This document shows, piece after piece, positions 25,700 through 35,400 of a DNA stretch of 64,000 nucleotides. The first letter of the stretch is position 1. Each line of letters opens with the position of its first letter. Both the position numbers and the translations under genes were made by a program. The DNA comes from Candidatus Vecturithrix granuli (GTDB taxonomy: Bacteria > Moduliflexota > Moduliflexia > Moduliflexales > Moduliflexaceae): NCBI GenBank assembly GCA_000739535.1, contig DF820463.1, positions 237,554-301,553 on the forward strand, in the 5' to 3' direction. The notes under the pieces were generated by a model. The model ran no database searches, was not told where the DNA came from, and saw only the letters and a list, made by a program, of their open reading frames with translations.

Positions 25700-27082
25700 A
25701 TGAAACAGCGTCCATTCTTAACAACACAAGGCACAAAACTTGTTGATCGCGATGGGAAAACTGTCATCCTGCGGGGGGTTGGGCTTGGCGGCTGGATGAA
25801 TATGGAAAATTTTATTACAGGGTATCCGGCTAATGAAACCGCCCAACGCCAGGTGATCCATGAGGTGCTCGGAGAGCAAAAATACGATCTCTTTTTTGAG
25901 CAATTTCTGGAAAACTTTTTCACCGAGGATGATGCCAAGTTTCTTCAATCTTTGGGGCTAAATCTCTTGCGCCTTCCTGTCAACTATCACCATTTTGAAG
26001 ATGACATGGAACCCTTCGTAATCAAAGAATCCGGATTTACACATTTAGATCGGGTTATTGATCTCTGTGCGCAACACGAGATTTATACCATCATCGATCT
26101 TCATGCTGTGCCAGGGTATCAAAATCAGGCCTGGCATTCAGACAATCCCACCCATAAAGCCCTTTTTTGGGAACACAAGCATTTCCAGGACAGAACGGTG
26201 AAACTCTGGGAAACCTTTGCTCGCCATTATAAGGACAATCCGTGGGTGGCCGGGTATAATCCGATTAATGAACCGGCAGATCCCACAGAACGCCGGATCA
26301 TGCCGGTGTATGACCGGATTGTTGCAGCGATTCGAGCGATTGATCGGGATCATATTATCTTCCTGGAAGGAAACTGCTATTCCAGAGATTTTCACATGTT
26401 TGGCGAACCGCTGCCGAACATTGTGTACACCAATCACGATTATGCATTGCCCGGATTTATTGATGGAGGCCCGTATCCGGGATATTCCAGAGGAATTTAT
26501 GTTGATCGGGATGTGCTTGAAGCGACCTTCTTAAAACGCAGCCAGTACATGCTTGATCACAATGTCCCGATCTGGGTAGGCGAATTTGGGCCGGTTTACA
26601 CAGGAGAGCCTGACGCTGATGCCATGCGTTACCAGGTGTTGCAGGATCAGCTTGAGATTTATGCGAAATATGAAGTGAATTGGGCGCTCTGGACCTATAA
26701 AGACATTGGGTTGCAAGGGATCGCATACACAAACCCTGAGAGTGCGTGGATCAAGCGTATCCAGCCGATGCTCAAGAAAAAAGCTCGTCTCGGTGTTGAC
26801 GCCTGGGGCGGACTTGACAAAGACATTCGGCACATTATGGAACCGTTGGAACGGCTGTTTGCCCAAGAATTTCCTGATTATGATCCATTTCCCTTTGGAG
26901 TACAACGGCAAATCAATCTTCTTGTCAGGCATATTCTGCTATCAGAACCGCTATTGAAGGAATTTGGAGAATGTTTCAGAGGGATGAGCGACACCGATAT
27001 TCACGAAATGATGGAATCGTTCCTTTTTAACCAGTGCGTGATTCGTCAACCACTGGTGGATATGCTGCGGAATTTTGCATGA
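25700..27082 (+). CDS. Glycoside hydrolase family 5 enzyme (glucanase/cellulase-like)
   Basis: 460 residues with no signal peptide, so it probably acts in the cytoplasm on imported oligosaccharides. The GH5 (beta/alpha)8 signatures are clear: G-V-G-L-G-G-W at the start, L-R-L-P-V-N-Y, I-D-L-H-A, acid/base E191 in N-P-I-N-E-P-A-D and nucleophile E295 in W-V-G-E-F-G-P. The N-terminal G-x-G-L-G-G-W and the length recall exo-1,3-glucanase-like subfamilies, but linkage specificity cannot be fixed. GAGAGGA precedes ATG 25700. It is followed by an ABC sugar importer and preceded by a divergent repressor, so the unit imports and cleaves a beta-glucoside-type sugar. Confidence 0.9.
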   Translation: MKQRPFLTTQGTKLVDRDGKTVILRGVGLGGWMNMENFITGYPANETAQRQVIHEVLGEQKYDLFFEQFLENFFTEDDAKFLQSLGLNLLRLPVNYHHFEDDMEPFVIKESGFTHLDRVIDLCAQHEIYTIIDLHAVPGYQNQAWHSDNPTHKALFWEHKHFQDRTVKLWETFARHYKDNPWVAGYNPINEPADPTERRIMPVYDRIVAAIRAIDRDHIIFLEGNCYSRDFHMFGEPLPNIVYTNHDYALPGFIDGGPYPGYSRGIYVDRDVLEATFLKRSQYMLDHNVPIWVGEFGPVYTGEPDADAMRYQVLQDQLEIYAKYEVNWALWTYKDIGLQGIAYTNPESAWIKRIQPMLKKKARLGVDAWGGLDKDIRHIMEPLERLFAQEFPDYDPFPFGVQRQINLLVRHILLSEPLLKEFGECFRGMSDTDIHEMMESFLFNQCVIRQPLVDMLRNFA

Positions 27083-27480
27083 ATACAATCTGGGATCATG
27101 CAATAAAAGTCTTTATTTGAAGGAGTCGTCATGATCTGGCGACTATCCGGCTTGATGGAACTATATGGATTTCATATCATCAGAAAGAAAATATCCTTGC
27201 TTATGAGGAATCCTTGTAGTTTCAAAGGAGTTGCCATGAGTTTCGGCTCACCCGGCACAATGAACATCAGATGTACCGCGAAACTCCAGTTTCGCGGCTG
27301 TCAACGAATACGCGAAACTGGAGTTTCGCGCTACATTTTCAAAGGAGGTGATGAACAGGGGAGAATATGGCGATGCGGAGAGTGTGAATGCAGTAACCAC
27401 ATCGCGTAAACTTGTGGAGTCGATACATAGAATTTAATACATTGTTAACACTTCTATGACAGGAAAAAGGAGAACAGATT
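27083..27480 (+). other. Gap between the GH5 and binding-protein genes
   Basis: 398 bases. It holds the double-hairpin element at 27272-27335 and an AAAGGAGG-like sequence at 27340 with no good frame after it. A 92-codon open frame (27131-27409) runs through the palindrome and is judged non-coding. AAGGAG for the binding-protein gene is at about 27466. No convincing promoter is visible. Confidence 0.5.
27272..27335. repeat. Double-hairpin palindrome, second sequence family
   Basis: Outer TGTA/TACA (27272-27275, 27332-27335) encloses two perfect hairpins, CGCGAAACTCCAGTTTCGCG (27277-27296) and CGCGAAACTGGAGTTTCGCG (27311-27330). The plan is the same as the 49-bp repeat but the sequence is unrelated. 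Each hairpin is the reverse complement of the other, so a long cruciform is also possible. Confidence 0.9.
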
Positions 27481-28758
27481 ATGAAAAAGTTTATCGGTAT
27501 TTTTCTCTGTGTGACTTTTCTGATGGCTATAGGCAGTCAGATGACAGCCGCAAAAGAAAAACTGGTCATGTGGGATGTAATGACCTCCAATGTTGTCAAG
27601 GATTTGCTTGATGAGACGGCGGCACAGTTCAACAAGGACAATCCTGATTTTGAACTCGAAGTGGTGCATATTCAGAATGATCCCTATAAAACAAAATTGA
27701 AAGTCGCGATGGGTGGGGGAACTCCGCCTGATATTTTCCACAACTGGGGCGGCGGACCGCTCAAAGAATATATTGATTCCGGGATGGTGGCTACGATTGA
27801 TGAGATTAAAGAGGATCTGCTGAAAACCTATATTCCGGCGGCCTTCGATCCGGCTACCTTTGACGGAAAAACCTATGGTGCCCCCTATACTGGCTTAACG
27901 GGGGTGTACTTTTTTTACAGAAAAGACATCTTTGCCAAATACAACCTGACTCCTCCGAAAACCTGGGAAGAATTGCTTGAAGTCGGGGAAACCCTCAAGA
28001 AAAACGGCATCATTCCGATTACTCTCGGAAACAAGACCAAATGGCCCGGCTCTTTCTACTACATGTATGTGGCTGACAGAGTAGGCGGCGCGGATATGTT
28101 CTTGAACGCTCTGTATCGGAAAGAAGGGGGAACATTTGAGGATCCGGCGTATGTAAAAGCCGGGGAACTGGTGCAAGAATTGGTGAAACGCGACTTCTTC
28201 CCCAAAGGGTTCAATGGGATGGAAGAAGATGTAGGGCAATCGCGTGCATTGATCTACACTGGCAAAGCCGCAATGTTTCTGATGGGAAACTGGTTTATTG
28301 GCGCTGCAAACAAAGAGGCTCCGGAAGTACTCGAAAACATTGACTTCTTCACATTTCCGGCAATCGAAGGTGGAAAAGGCGATCCCACAAACCTGATCGG
28401 CAGTCCGGGACAGAACTATTTCTCGATCGCCAGTACCTCCAAAAACAAAGAGATGGCGCTGAAGTTTCTGAAAGACTACATCATGAGCCCATCCTATATC
28501 AAGTTTCTCGTGGACAAGGCCGGCTATGTTCCTCCGGTGAAAAACGCTTCCTCGTATGTAGAGGATCCGATGATGAAGAAAATTGCTGAGACCTTCGAGG
28601 CTGCCGGGCATGTCCAGGTCTATTATGACCAATTTATGTCTCCGGCAATGGGGGAGAAACACAAGGATCTCGTGCAATCGCTTTTTGCTCTGACCATCAC
28701 GCCTGAAGAGATGGCAAAAGGCCACGAAGATGCGATTCTTGAGGAACTGAAACAATAA
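27481..28758 (+). CDS. ABC transporter extracellular sugar-binding protein (family 1)
   Basis: 425 residues with a cleavable signal peptide (about 1-23, M-K-K-F-I-G-I-F-L then hydrophobic core and T-A-A-K). The mature protein starts K-L-V-M-W-D-V and contains G-T-P-P-D-I-F-H-N-W-G and later G-K-A-A-M-F-L-M-G-N-W, typical of CUT1 carbohydrate-binding proteins. It delivers a sugar to the permeases encoded just downstream. AAGGAGAA lies before the ATG. A strong hairpin after the gene should partially end transcription, giving excess binding protein over permease, as in many sugar operons. Confidence 0.93.
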   Translation: MKKFIGIFLCVTFLMAIGSQMTAAKEKLVMWDVMTSNVVKDLLDETAAQFNKDNPDFELEVVHIQNDPYKTKLKVAMGGGTPPDIFHNWGGGPLKEYIDSGMVATIDEIKEDLLKTYIPAAFDPATFDGKTYGAPYTGLTGVYFFYRKDIFAKYNLTPPKTWEELLEVGETLKKNGIIPITLGNKTKWPGSFYYMYVADRVGGADMFLNALYRKEGGTFEDPAYVKAGELVQELVKRDFFPKGFNGMEEDVGQSRALIYTGKAAMFLMGNWFIGAANKEAPEVLENIDFFTFPAIEGGKGDPTNLIGSPGQNYFSIASTSKNKEMALKFLKDYIMSPSYIKFLVDKAGYVPPVKNASSYVEDPMMKKIAETFEAAGHVQVYYDQFMSPAMGEKHKDLVQSLFALTITPEEMAKGHEDAILEELKQ

Positions 28759-28775
28759 TACGATTGTACCTCTTA

Positions 28776-28812
28776 AACCTGAAAGGTCATTGCAGACCTT
28801 TCAGGTTTTTTT
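28776..28812 (+). terminator. Intra-operon terminator/attenuator
   Basis: A perfect 13-bp stem AACCTGAAAGGTC (28776-28788) with its complement (28795-28807), a six-base loop and a run of T follow the binding-protein stop. Permease genes continue downstream on the same strand, so it probably tunes the protein ratio. Confidence 0.88.
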
Positions 28813-28835
28813 GACCGGAAAAAGGATGCGATCCA

Positions 28836-29723
28836 ATGAAGAAAAAGCATGATTTCCTGGTTGCGCTGCTCTTTATTCTTCCAGCATTAGCAATTTATCT
28901 CTTTTATTTTATTTTCCCTATTCCGGCATCGGCCTATTATAGCTTTTTCCAATGGAATGGAATCTCCCCGACGAAGAAATTTTTAGGATTTGGAAACTGG
29001 GTGGCCTTGTTTAATGATCCGGCTTTCTGGAAAGCTCTGACCAATAATATCATTCTGGTCATTGCTTCTATTCTCATCCAACTGCCTATTGGGCTGATCC
29101 TCGGAGTCTTTGTATCATCGAAACTGAAAGGGACGAAATTCTTAAAACTGATCTACTTTCTGCCTATGTTGCTTTCGGCTGTCGCCATCGGCCTCACCTG
29201 GAATTTCATCTATGAACCCACGTTCGGACTTTTTAATGCATTTCTGAATGTCATTGGCTTAGGGCGATTTGCGACCGGTTGGCTGGGGGAAGAAAAATTT
29301 GCCCTGTGGGCGGTCATTATCGCGATTTGCTGGCAATATATCCCATATTATATGGTCTTATTCGCTGCGGCCTTAGCAGGCATTCCGCAAGAACTCTACG
29401 AAGCGGCTTACATTGATGGGGCTTCAAAGGGTCAGGGATTTTTAACGATTACCCTCCCTCTGTTGAAAAATACCATTCGTATTGCATGCGTTCTCTCGCT
29501 GACAGGATCGCTGAAATATTTCGCGCTGATTTTCGTCATGACAGGAGGCGGGCCGAATCATGCGAGCGAGTTATTGGCAACCTACATGTTTAAACAGGCG
29601 TTCACGTCGTTCAGGATGGGGTACGGAAGCGCCATTGCCGTGTTTATGTTCATGATTTCTTTTGTGTTAACCGTCTTTATTCTCAGAAAAGGAAAACGAC
29701 AAGAAGAAATCGTGTATGGGTAA
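28836..29723 (+). CDS. ABC sugar permease, MalF/UgpA type
   Basis: 295 residues with about six membrane helices. The EAA loop (E-A-A-Y-I-D-G-A-S-K-G-Q, about residue 190) contacts the ATPase. It belongs to the CUT1 sugar importers and pairs with the permease at 29749-30594. A weak AAGGAT site precedes ATG 28836. No ATP-binding subunit is encoded nearby, so a shared MsmK-like ATPase elsewhere is expected. Confidence 0.93.
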   Translation: MKKKHDFLVALLFILPALAIYLFYFIFPIPASAYYSFFQWNGISPTKKFLGFGNWVALFNDPAFWKALTNNIILVIASILIQLPIGLILGVFVSSKLKGTKFLKLIYFLPMLLSAVAIGLTWNFIYEPTFGLFNAFLNVIGLGRFATGWLGEEKFALWAVIIAICWQYIPYYMVLFAAALAGIPQELYEAAYIDGASKGQGFLTITLPLLKNTIRIACVLSLTGSLKYFALIFVMTGGGPNHASELLATYMFKQAFTSFRMGYGSAIAVFMFMISFVLTVFILRKGKRQEEIVYG

Positions 29724-29748
29724 TTTCCAAAGAGGAACAATAGCATTT

Positions 29749-30594
29749 ATGAATAACAAGCCTTCACAGCTCAAAAACGTTCTTACAAAAGGTGGAATTT
29801 ATGCACTTGCCTTCCTATGGCTGTTGATTACGATCTACCCATTGGTATTTTTGATCCAGAATTCCTTTAAGCAGTCCATGGAATTCTTTATGTCCTCTGT
29901 CTGGTCTCTCCCACAGAAATTTTCGATGGTAAATTATCAACGCATCTGGGAAAATCAATTTTACAGATTTTTCTTGAATTCTGCCATGGTGACCAGTGGG
30001 TCGTTGTTGATTATTCTTATTGTTGGCAGTGCTGCGGCTTTTGGGCTTGCGCGCATACGGTTCCGTTTCCGGAATCTGTTCTATTTTCTTTTCATCGGCG
30101 GTTTAACCATTCCGGTCCATATCACGCTCATCCCGATCTATACGCTCACCCGCAGCATTGGCCTGTACGATTCCCTTTGGGCATTGCTCGGCCCTTATGT
30201 GGCTGCAAACCTGCCTGTAACGGTGTTTATTCTGGTCGCTTTTATGGAAGAGATCCCCTTGAGTTTAGAAGAAGCCGGCTATATAGATGGCGCAACACGC
30301 TGGCAAATATACTGGCATATTGTGCTCCCTATTTCCAGACCGGCGATGACCGCCGTAGGCATCTTCAATTCGGTTGTACTCTGGAATGAATTTATCTTTG
30401 CCCTGGTGCTCATCAATGCTGAATCGAAACGGCCTTTGACTCTGGGCTTATGGAACTTTCAGGGGCAATTTGCCACTGATATCCCCGCCATGATGGCAGC
30501 TCTCTTTCTATCCATGCTGCCATTGCTTATTTTCTATGCCATTGTCCGGGAGCGTTTGATAGAAGGATTGACAGCCGGAGCGATCAAAGGCTGA
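29749..30594 (+). CDS. ABC sugar permease, MalG/UgpE type
   Basis: 281 residues from ATG 29749, which has AGAGGA 12 bases upstream; an in-frame ATG at 29716 overlaps the previous gene and is less likely. About six membrane helices and the EAA loop L-E-E-A-G-Y-I-D-G-A-T-R-W-Q are present. Last gene of the sugar importer; the 274 bases after it hold no recognisable gene. Confidence 0.92.
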   Translation: MNNKPSQLKNVLTKGGIYALAFLWLLITIYPLVFLIQNSFKQSMEFFMSSVWSLPQKFSMVNYQRIWENQFYRFFLNSAMVTSGSLLIILIVGSAAAFGLARIRFRFRNLFYFLFIGGLTIPVHITLIPIYTLTRSIGLYDSLWALLGPYVAANLPVTVFILVAFMEEIPLSLEEAGYIDGATRWQIYWHIVLPISRPAMTAVGIFNSVVLWNEFIFALVLINAESKRPLTLGLWNFQGQFATDIPAMMAALFLSMLPLLIFYAIVRERLIEGLTAGAIKG

Positions 30595-30868
30595 GGATTG
30601 GAAAAGTTTTCATGCTGACATACACATGTTCCTTCCAGGTCCTGACGTTTTAGGCCGAGACGGCGAGGGTGGTCTGAAGAGGATGCCACCATCACAGACA
30701 TGTTTGTTCGAAACGCTCCATCGTCTGAGCCGCTGGGCTTCGCGGGACAGCGAGGCGCAGCCCCATGCGTTTGTGCGGGGAACGTCCCCCACTCCAGTCA
30801 TTATCCAGAGCCTCTGACGCCACAATGTGTCAAAATACACTGCGTAAGCTTTTACACCGCCAATACGA

Positions 30869-31279
30869 TCACCGGGATGAGACCAGTTCTTTCGTGATTG
30901 CCGTCAGATTCATGGTCAGCAGCACGCCGGGCTTGGGAAGCTCATTGACGCCAATCACGGTTCGCGCGGGACGGTGATCGCCCATCTTCTCGACATAGAC
31001 CTGATTCATACGCTCAAAATCTTGCATATCTTTGAGAAAGACATTGACATGGATGACGTGATTCAAATCAGACCCCACAGATTCAAGCATGACTTTGAAC
31101 GATTCCAGAATTTGCGCTGTCTGGGAGTGCACGTCCGGGCCAGCAAGCTTACCCGTGGCGGGATTGACGCCGGCTGTGCCGCCAATACTAATGAATTGAC
31201 CCACCTTCGCAATATGATTGTATGGGCCAATAGGTTGAGGAGTGTTGGGTGGTGTGGAAGTTTCTACTCTCGATGACAT
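30869..31279 (-). CDS. RidA-family enamine/imine deaminase
   Basis: 136 residues, the family's normal length. It has G-P-Y-N-H near residue 18, the Arg-bearing R-P-A-R-T-V-I-G-V and a glycine-rich I-S-I-G-G strand. RidA proteins form trimers and hydrolyse reactive 2-aminoacrylate-type enamines from PLP enzymes; the Arg binds the substrate carboxylate. The last strand V-L-L-T-M-N-L-T-A-I departs from the usual V-E-I-E, so it may be a non-RidA subgroup (Rid1-7). It is transcribed alone. Confidence 0.88.
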   Translation of the reverse strand: MSSRVETSTPPNTPQPIGPYNHIAKVGQFISIGGTAGVNPATGKLAGPDVHSQTAQILESFKVMLESVGSDLNHVIHVNVFLKDMQDFERMNQVYVEKMGDHRPARTVIGVNELPKPGVLLTMNLTAITKELVSSR

Positions 31280-31685
31280 ATTTCCTCCCTATCAGATACT
31301 TTCTTGTACATAGCCGCGTTTGGCGGACTAACAGGTGATTATCTTGATCTGGTGATCATCCTACTGAGGGTGATTATCAGAAAGACCATACAACAAACTC
31401 ACAGCTGTCACCATGAGAATGGATGTCCTACTCCAAAGACGTTATTGTGTCAACATTTTTCCAGGAGGTTCTGTTCACCGGAATATAAAATTTGCGAAAT
31501 TTGTTCTATTGTATGATCACAATCAGTCCTTCGTTTTTGTCGCTTGAGAGGAATTCTCCAATACAATCTAACCGGCTTCGAATTTCTATTGACAATCCTT
31601 TGCTATACCTGCATGATTTATTCAAGTCAGGTTGCCGTAATTTATGACACAATGTTGAAAAGATCGAACATTGGAGAATCTGCTA
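31280..31685 (+). other. Intergenic region between ridA-like and transglutaminase-like genes
   Basis: 406 bases holding the divergent upstream regions. TTGACA (31589-31594), a 17-base spacer and CATGAT (31612-31617) form a moderate promoter for the rightward gene. No RNA gene or open frame of note is seen. Confidence 0.4.
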
Positions 31686-32339
31686 ATGAAAAAAACATTT
31701 TCGAATAACATGCCACAGCCATGGACTCCCGAAGAATTTGCCGTATTTGAACATTTTGTCACCCCTGGGGATATTCAGGCGTTTTTAGACGACATCCCTT
31801 ATAGCGATGACCCGATTTACCGTTCCCCTCGCAGCGTACTGCGCGACCGAAAAGCGCATTGCTTTGACGGCGCATTGTTTGCCGCCGCCGCTCTGCGTTT
31901 GCTTGGGTATACACCGCGCGTGTGTGAGATAAAAGCGGTGCGGGATGATGTGCATCTGCTATCGCTATTTACCATTGACGGCCATTTTGGCGCCATCGCC
32001 AAGTCAAATTTTTCCGGCCTGCGTTTTCGAGAGCCGGTGTTTCGGAATCTGCGCGAATTAGTGTTGTCATATTTTGAAGATTATTACAATGTGGATGGCG
32101 AAAAAACGATGCGGGGTTATACGATTCCATTGGACCTCAGCCGCTATGATTCCCTGCACTGGATGACAGAGGATGCAGGACTTGACGTGATTGCAGAGAA
32201 ATTGGATCAGATTCGCAGCATCTCCCTTCTGACCCCTGTCATGGAAGCCAGATTACATCGCATGGATCAGCGAAGCTATCAGGCCGGATTACTGGGCGTA
32301 AATGAAGCCGGACTCTATCGGCCTGAAGAGCATCATTAA
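31686..32339 (+). CDS. Transglutaminase/papain-fold protein of unknown substrate
   Basis: 217 residues from ATG 31686, which has TTGGAGA seven bases upstream (an in-frame upstream start at 31671 overlaps that site). The pattern K-A-H-C59-F-D-G-A-L-F-A-A-A-A-L-R-x-L-G-Y, then D-D-V-H90 and G-H-F-G-A-I-A-K-S-N-F, matches transglutaminase-like cysteine enzymes in which Cys, His and Asp/Asn follow in order. Related proteins in other bacteria are only called hypothetical. It is followed by a terminator. No signal peptide, so cytoplasmic. Function unknown; peptidase, amidase or cross-linking activity is possible. Confidence 0.6.
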   Translation: MKKTFSNNMPQPWTPEEFAVFEHFVTPGDIQAFLDDIPYSDDPIYRSPRSVLRDRKAHCFDGALFAAAALRLLGYTPRVCEIKAVRDDVHLLSLFTIDGHFGAIAKSNFSGLRFREPVFRNLRELVLSYFEDYYNVDGEKTMRGYTIPLDLSRYDSLHWMTEDAGLDVIAEKLDQIRSISLLTPVMEARLHRMDQRSYQAGLLGVNEAGLYRPEEHH

Positions 32340-32372
32340 CTCCGTATTGGCTCAAAAGTTTTCAGGTATTTA

Positions 32373-32407
32373 AAAACCAGATTTCTTCGAAGAAACCTGG
32401 TTTTTTG
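32373..32407 (+). terminator. Rho-independent terminator
   Basis: AAAACCAG with CTGGTTTT, closed by TTTCTTCGAAGAAA, followed by a T run. It follows the transglutaminase-like gene and resembles the palindromes at 44295, 45969 and 55991. Confidence 0.8.
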
Positions 32408-32431
32408 TCCTGGCAGGGAACAGGTGTCAAC

Positions 32432-35400
32432 GTGACTGAACGTAAATCGAGAGAGCAGAGACTACGGCATCGAATCAAATTCGAGCAATTGATCGCCAGC
32501 ATTTCAACAATGTTCATCAACCTTGAGCCCGATGACATTGCGGCGGGAATTCATCAAGCCTTAGAAGATATTGGAGATTTTGCAGGGGCTGACCGGAGCT
32601 ATGTGTTCCTCCTCTCAGATGATGGAACGTACGCTGATAATGTGTATGAATGGTGCGCTGAGGGCATAGACTCGCAAAAGCAAGCCCTGCAGCATTTATC
32701 CATAGAGACATTCCCCTGGTTTACTGAGCAGCTCCAACGCTCAGGGGTGCTTCATATTGCACGAGTGGCCAATCTCCCTCCGGAAGCCAGTGCTGAAAAA
32801 GCAGGGTTTGAAATGCAGCACATTCAGTCGCTGGTGACGGTGCCGCTGGTGCATGGCAAGCAGATCATGGGGTTTCTGGGATTCGACGCGGTCAAGACGG
32901 AAAAGACCTGGAAGCAAGAGGATATCGTACTTCTTCAAACCGCCGGCAATATTTTTGCCACGACCTTACAGCGTCAGCAGGCTGAAAATGCTCTGCGAGA
33001 AAGCGAAAAACGCTATTCTGGAATTTTTAACGCCACGACCGATGCCCTGGTGCTTGTCAGTGCAGATGGCCGAATTCTCGACGCCAACGTACAGGCCTGT
33101 TCCATCTATGGAATTCCGTATAACGAGCTGCTGAAACTTCACCTCACCGATCTGGTGACGCCCGATTATCACGACTATCTCTTGAATCAGATCAAGATGA
33201 CCATCCAGACCAATAAACGGCTCAGTCTGGAAGCGATCAATCTCCGCAGCAACGGAACTCCGTTTCATGCTGAAATTCAGGGTGGGGCCTTTGAGTTTAA
33301 GGGACAATCCCATTTTTTAGCAGCGATACGAGACGTGAGTGAAAGAAAACAGGCCGAGGAGCAGTTACGAATCTATCATGATCGCCTTGAGAATTTAGTC
33401 GAAGAACGAACAACCGAACTCGTTCAGACAAATCAACGTTTGATCAAAGAGATCGCTGAACGCAAACAGGCCGAGCTTGATCTGAAAAAAAACGAGCAAT
33501 GGTTAGCGGCGATTCTGAACAGTATCGAAGAAGGGGTGATTGTCACCGATGATGCCGGCGTGGTGACGTTCATGAATCCTGCAAGTGAATTGCTCACTGG
33601 CTATAGCCGGGAAGATGCTTCGGGAAAAGATATCATATTTCACGTGTTTGACAAAGAAACCCGGGACCCTTTGCCAGACCCTATCAAGAAAGTGCTGCAA
33701 AAAAATCTGGCTATTGGCCTGACTGATCACTCCTTCTTGCTTGCCAAAGATGGGAGAGAGATTCCGGTTGAATATCGCGGTACTCCTCTGAGAAATGAAC
33801 GTGGGAATGTGACCGGAGTTGTGCTGGTATTTCATGACATCTCGGAGCATCTTCGAACCCGGGAAGTGTTAACAGAAGAACGAACCCTGTTACGCACTCT
33901 GATTGATACCCTGCCAGATTTTGTGTTTGTCAAAGATCATCAGAGCCGGTTTGTGCTGAACAATAGTGCACATATTCGGCTATTGGGGGCAAGTTCGCAA
34001 GAGGAACTCCTGGGTAAGTCGGATTTCGACATCTTTCCGCAGCAATTAGCGGCCTCGTATTATGCGGATGAACAAGAAGTCATACACACCGGGCAAGCGT
34101 TAATTAACCATGAGGAAATCACCATTGACCCCCAGGGAACAACCTATTATCTGCTAACGACCAAAGTTCCATTGTACGACAGCCATGGAGAGGTCATCGG
34201 AATTGTCGGGATTTGCCGCGACATCAGTGAACGTAAACGGGCTGAAGTCGAATTACGGAATAAAGAAGAATTGCTGCGCGCCACACTTGATTCAACGACT
34301 GATGGCATCCTGGTTGTGGATAACACTGGTCAGGTGACACATGCCAATGCTCGTTTTGCTGAAATGTGGCGTATTCCTGAAACAATACTTGTAACCAGAA
34401 ATAACGAGCAATTACTGAATTATGTGTTAGAACAACTTGAGAATTCACAGCAATTTCTTATGAAAGTTCATGGGTTATACCAGACAGCGGTAGAAGATTT
34501 TGATACCCTCTACTTTAAGGATGATCGGATATTTGAACGGTTTTCCTGTCCGCTGATTCAAGACGGAAAATCCGCCGGACGCGTTTCGAGCTTTCGAGAT
34601 GTGACTGCGCGTAAACGGGTTGAAAAAGAATTAGAGGCCTACCAGACCCATTTAGAATATCTGGTTGAAGAACGCACCCTTAAATTACAACAACTCAATG
34701 CCCAACTCCTGCGCGAGATCGATGAGCGCCGGCGGGCAGAAACAGAAATTCAAGCCATCGCCCAACGTTTCCAGACCGTGATCGAGACGGTTGGAGAGGG
34801 CATCACATTGAGTAATGATGCGGGTTATTTTGAAATTTTTAACTCGGAAATGCAAGAAATCAGCGGATATACACGCTCAGAAGCAAACAGTGATAGTGAT
34901 TTTCTCGCACGGCTTTACCCTTTGCCCTCCGAACGGCAAAAAGCAATTGATGGCATGCAGGAAGTTCGTCAATGCCAGAGTTTGAGAGATATCGAAACAA
35001 CCATCCAAACCAAAGAGGGGAATCAAAAGACCCTGCTCGTCTCGACAGCCATGATGCAGTATCAGGGGTGCGACTGGTTTTTAAGCGCCTATCATGATAT
35101 TACCATACGCAAACAGACTGAAAAAGCCTTACAGGAAAGCGAAGAACGCTATCGGACGCTTGTCGAAACATCGCCGGATGTGATTGTTCTGATTGGTCCG
35201 GAGAGAACCGTTCTCACGTGTAACCAGCAGGCATTACGTTTAAATGGGGCTGATAGCATTGACGAAATCATTGGAAGAAGTGTGTTTGATTTTTTGGCAC
35301 CAGAGGAGTATCGGCGGGCGTTGAACGATATACAGCGCACTCTGGAACTGGGATCGCTCAAAAACGTCGAATATACGTGCCTCAAAAAAGATGGAACCCG

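Noticed and set aside
27131-27409. 92-codon frame before the sugar-binding protein gene
   Set aside because: It runs through the double-hairpin palindrome and its product has no protein-like pattern.
27895-28755. Long reverse frame of 286 codons
   Set aside because: It lies fully opposite the sugar-binding protein gene and lacks a ribosome site and any family pattern.
30610-30840. 76-codon reverse frame after the sugar permease
   Set aside because: Composition is not protein-like and no start signal or family pattern is visible.
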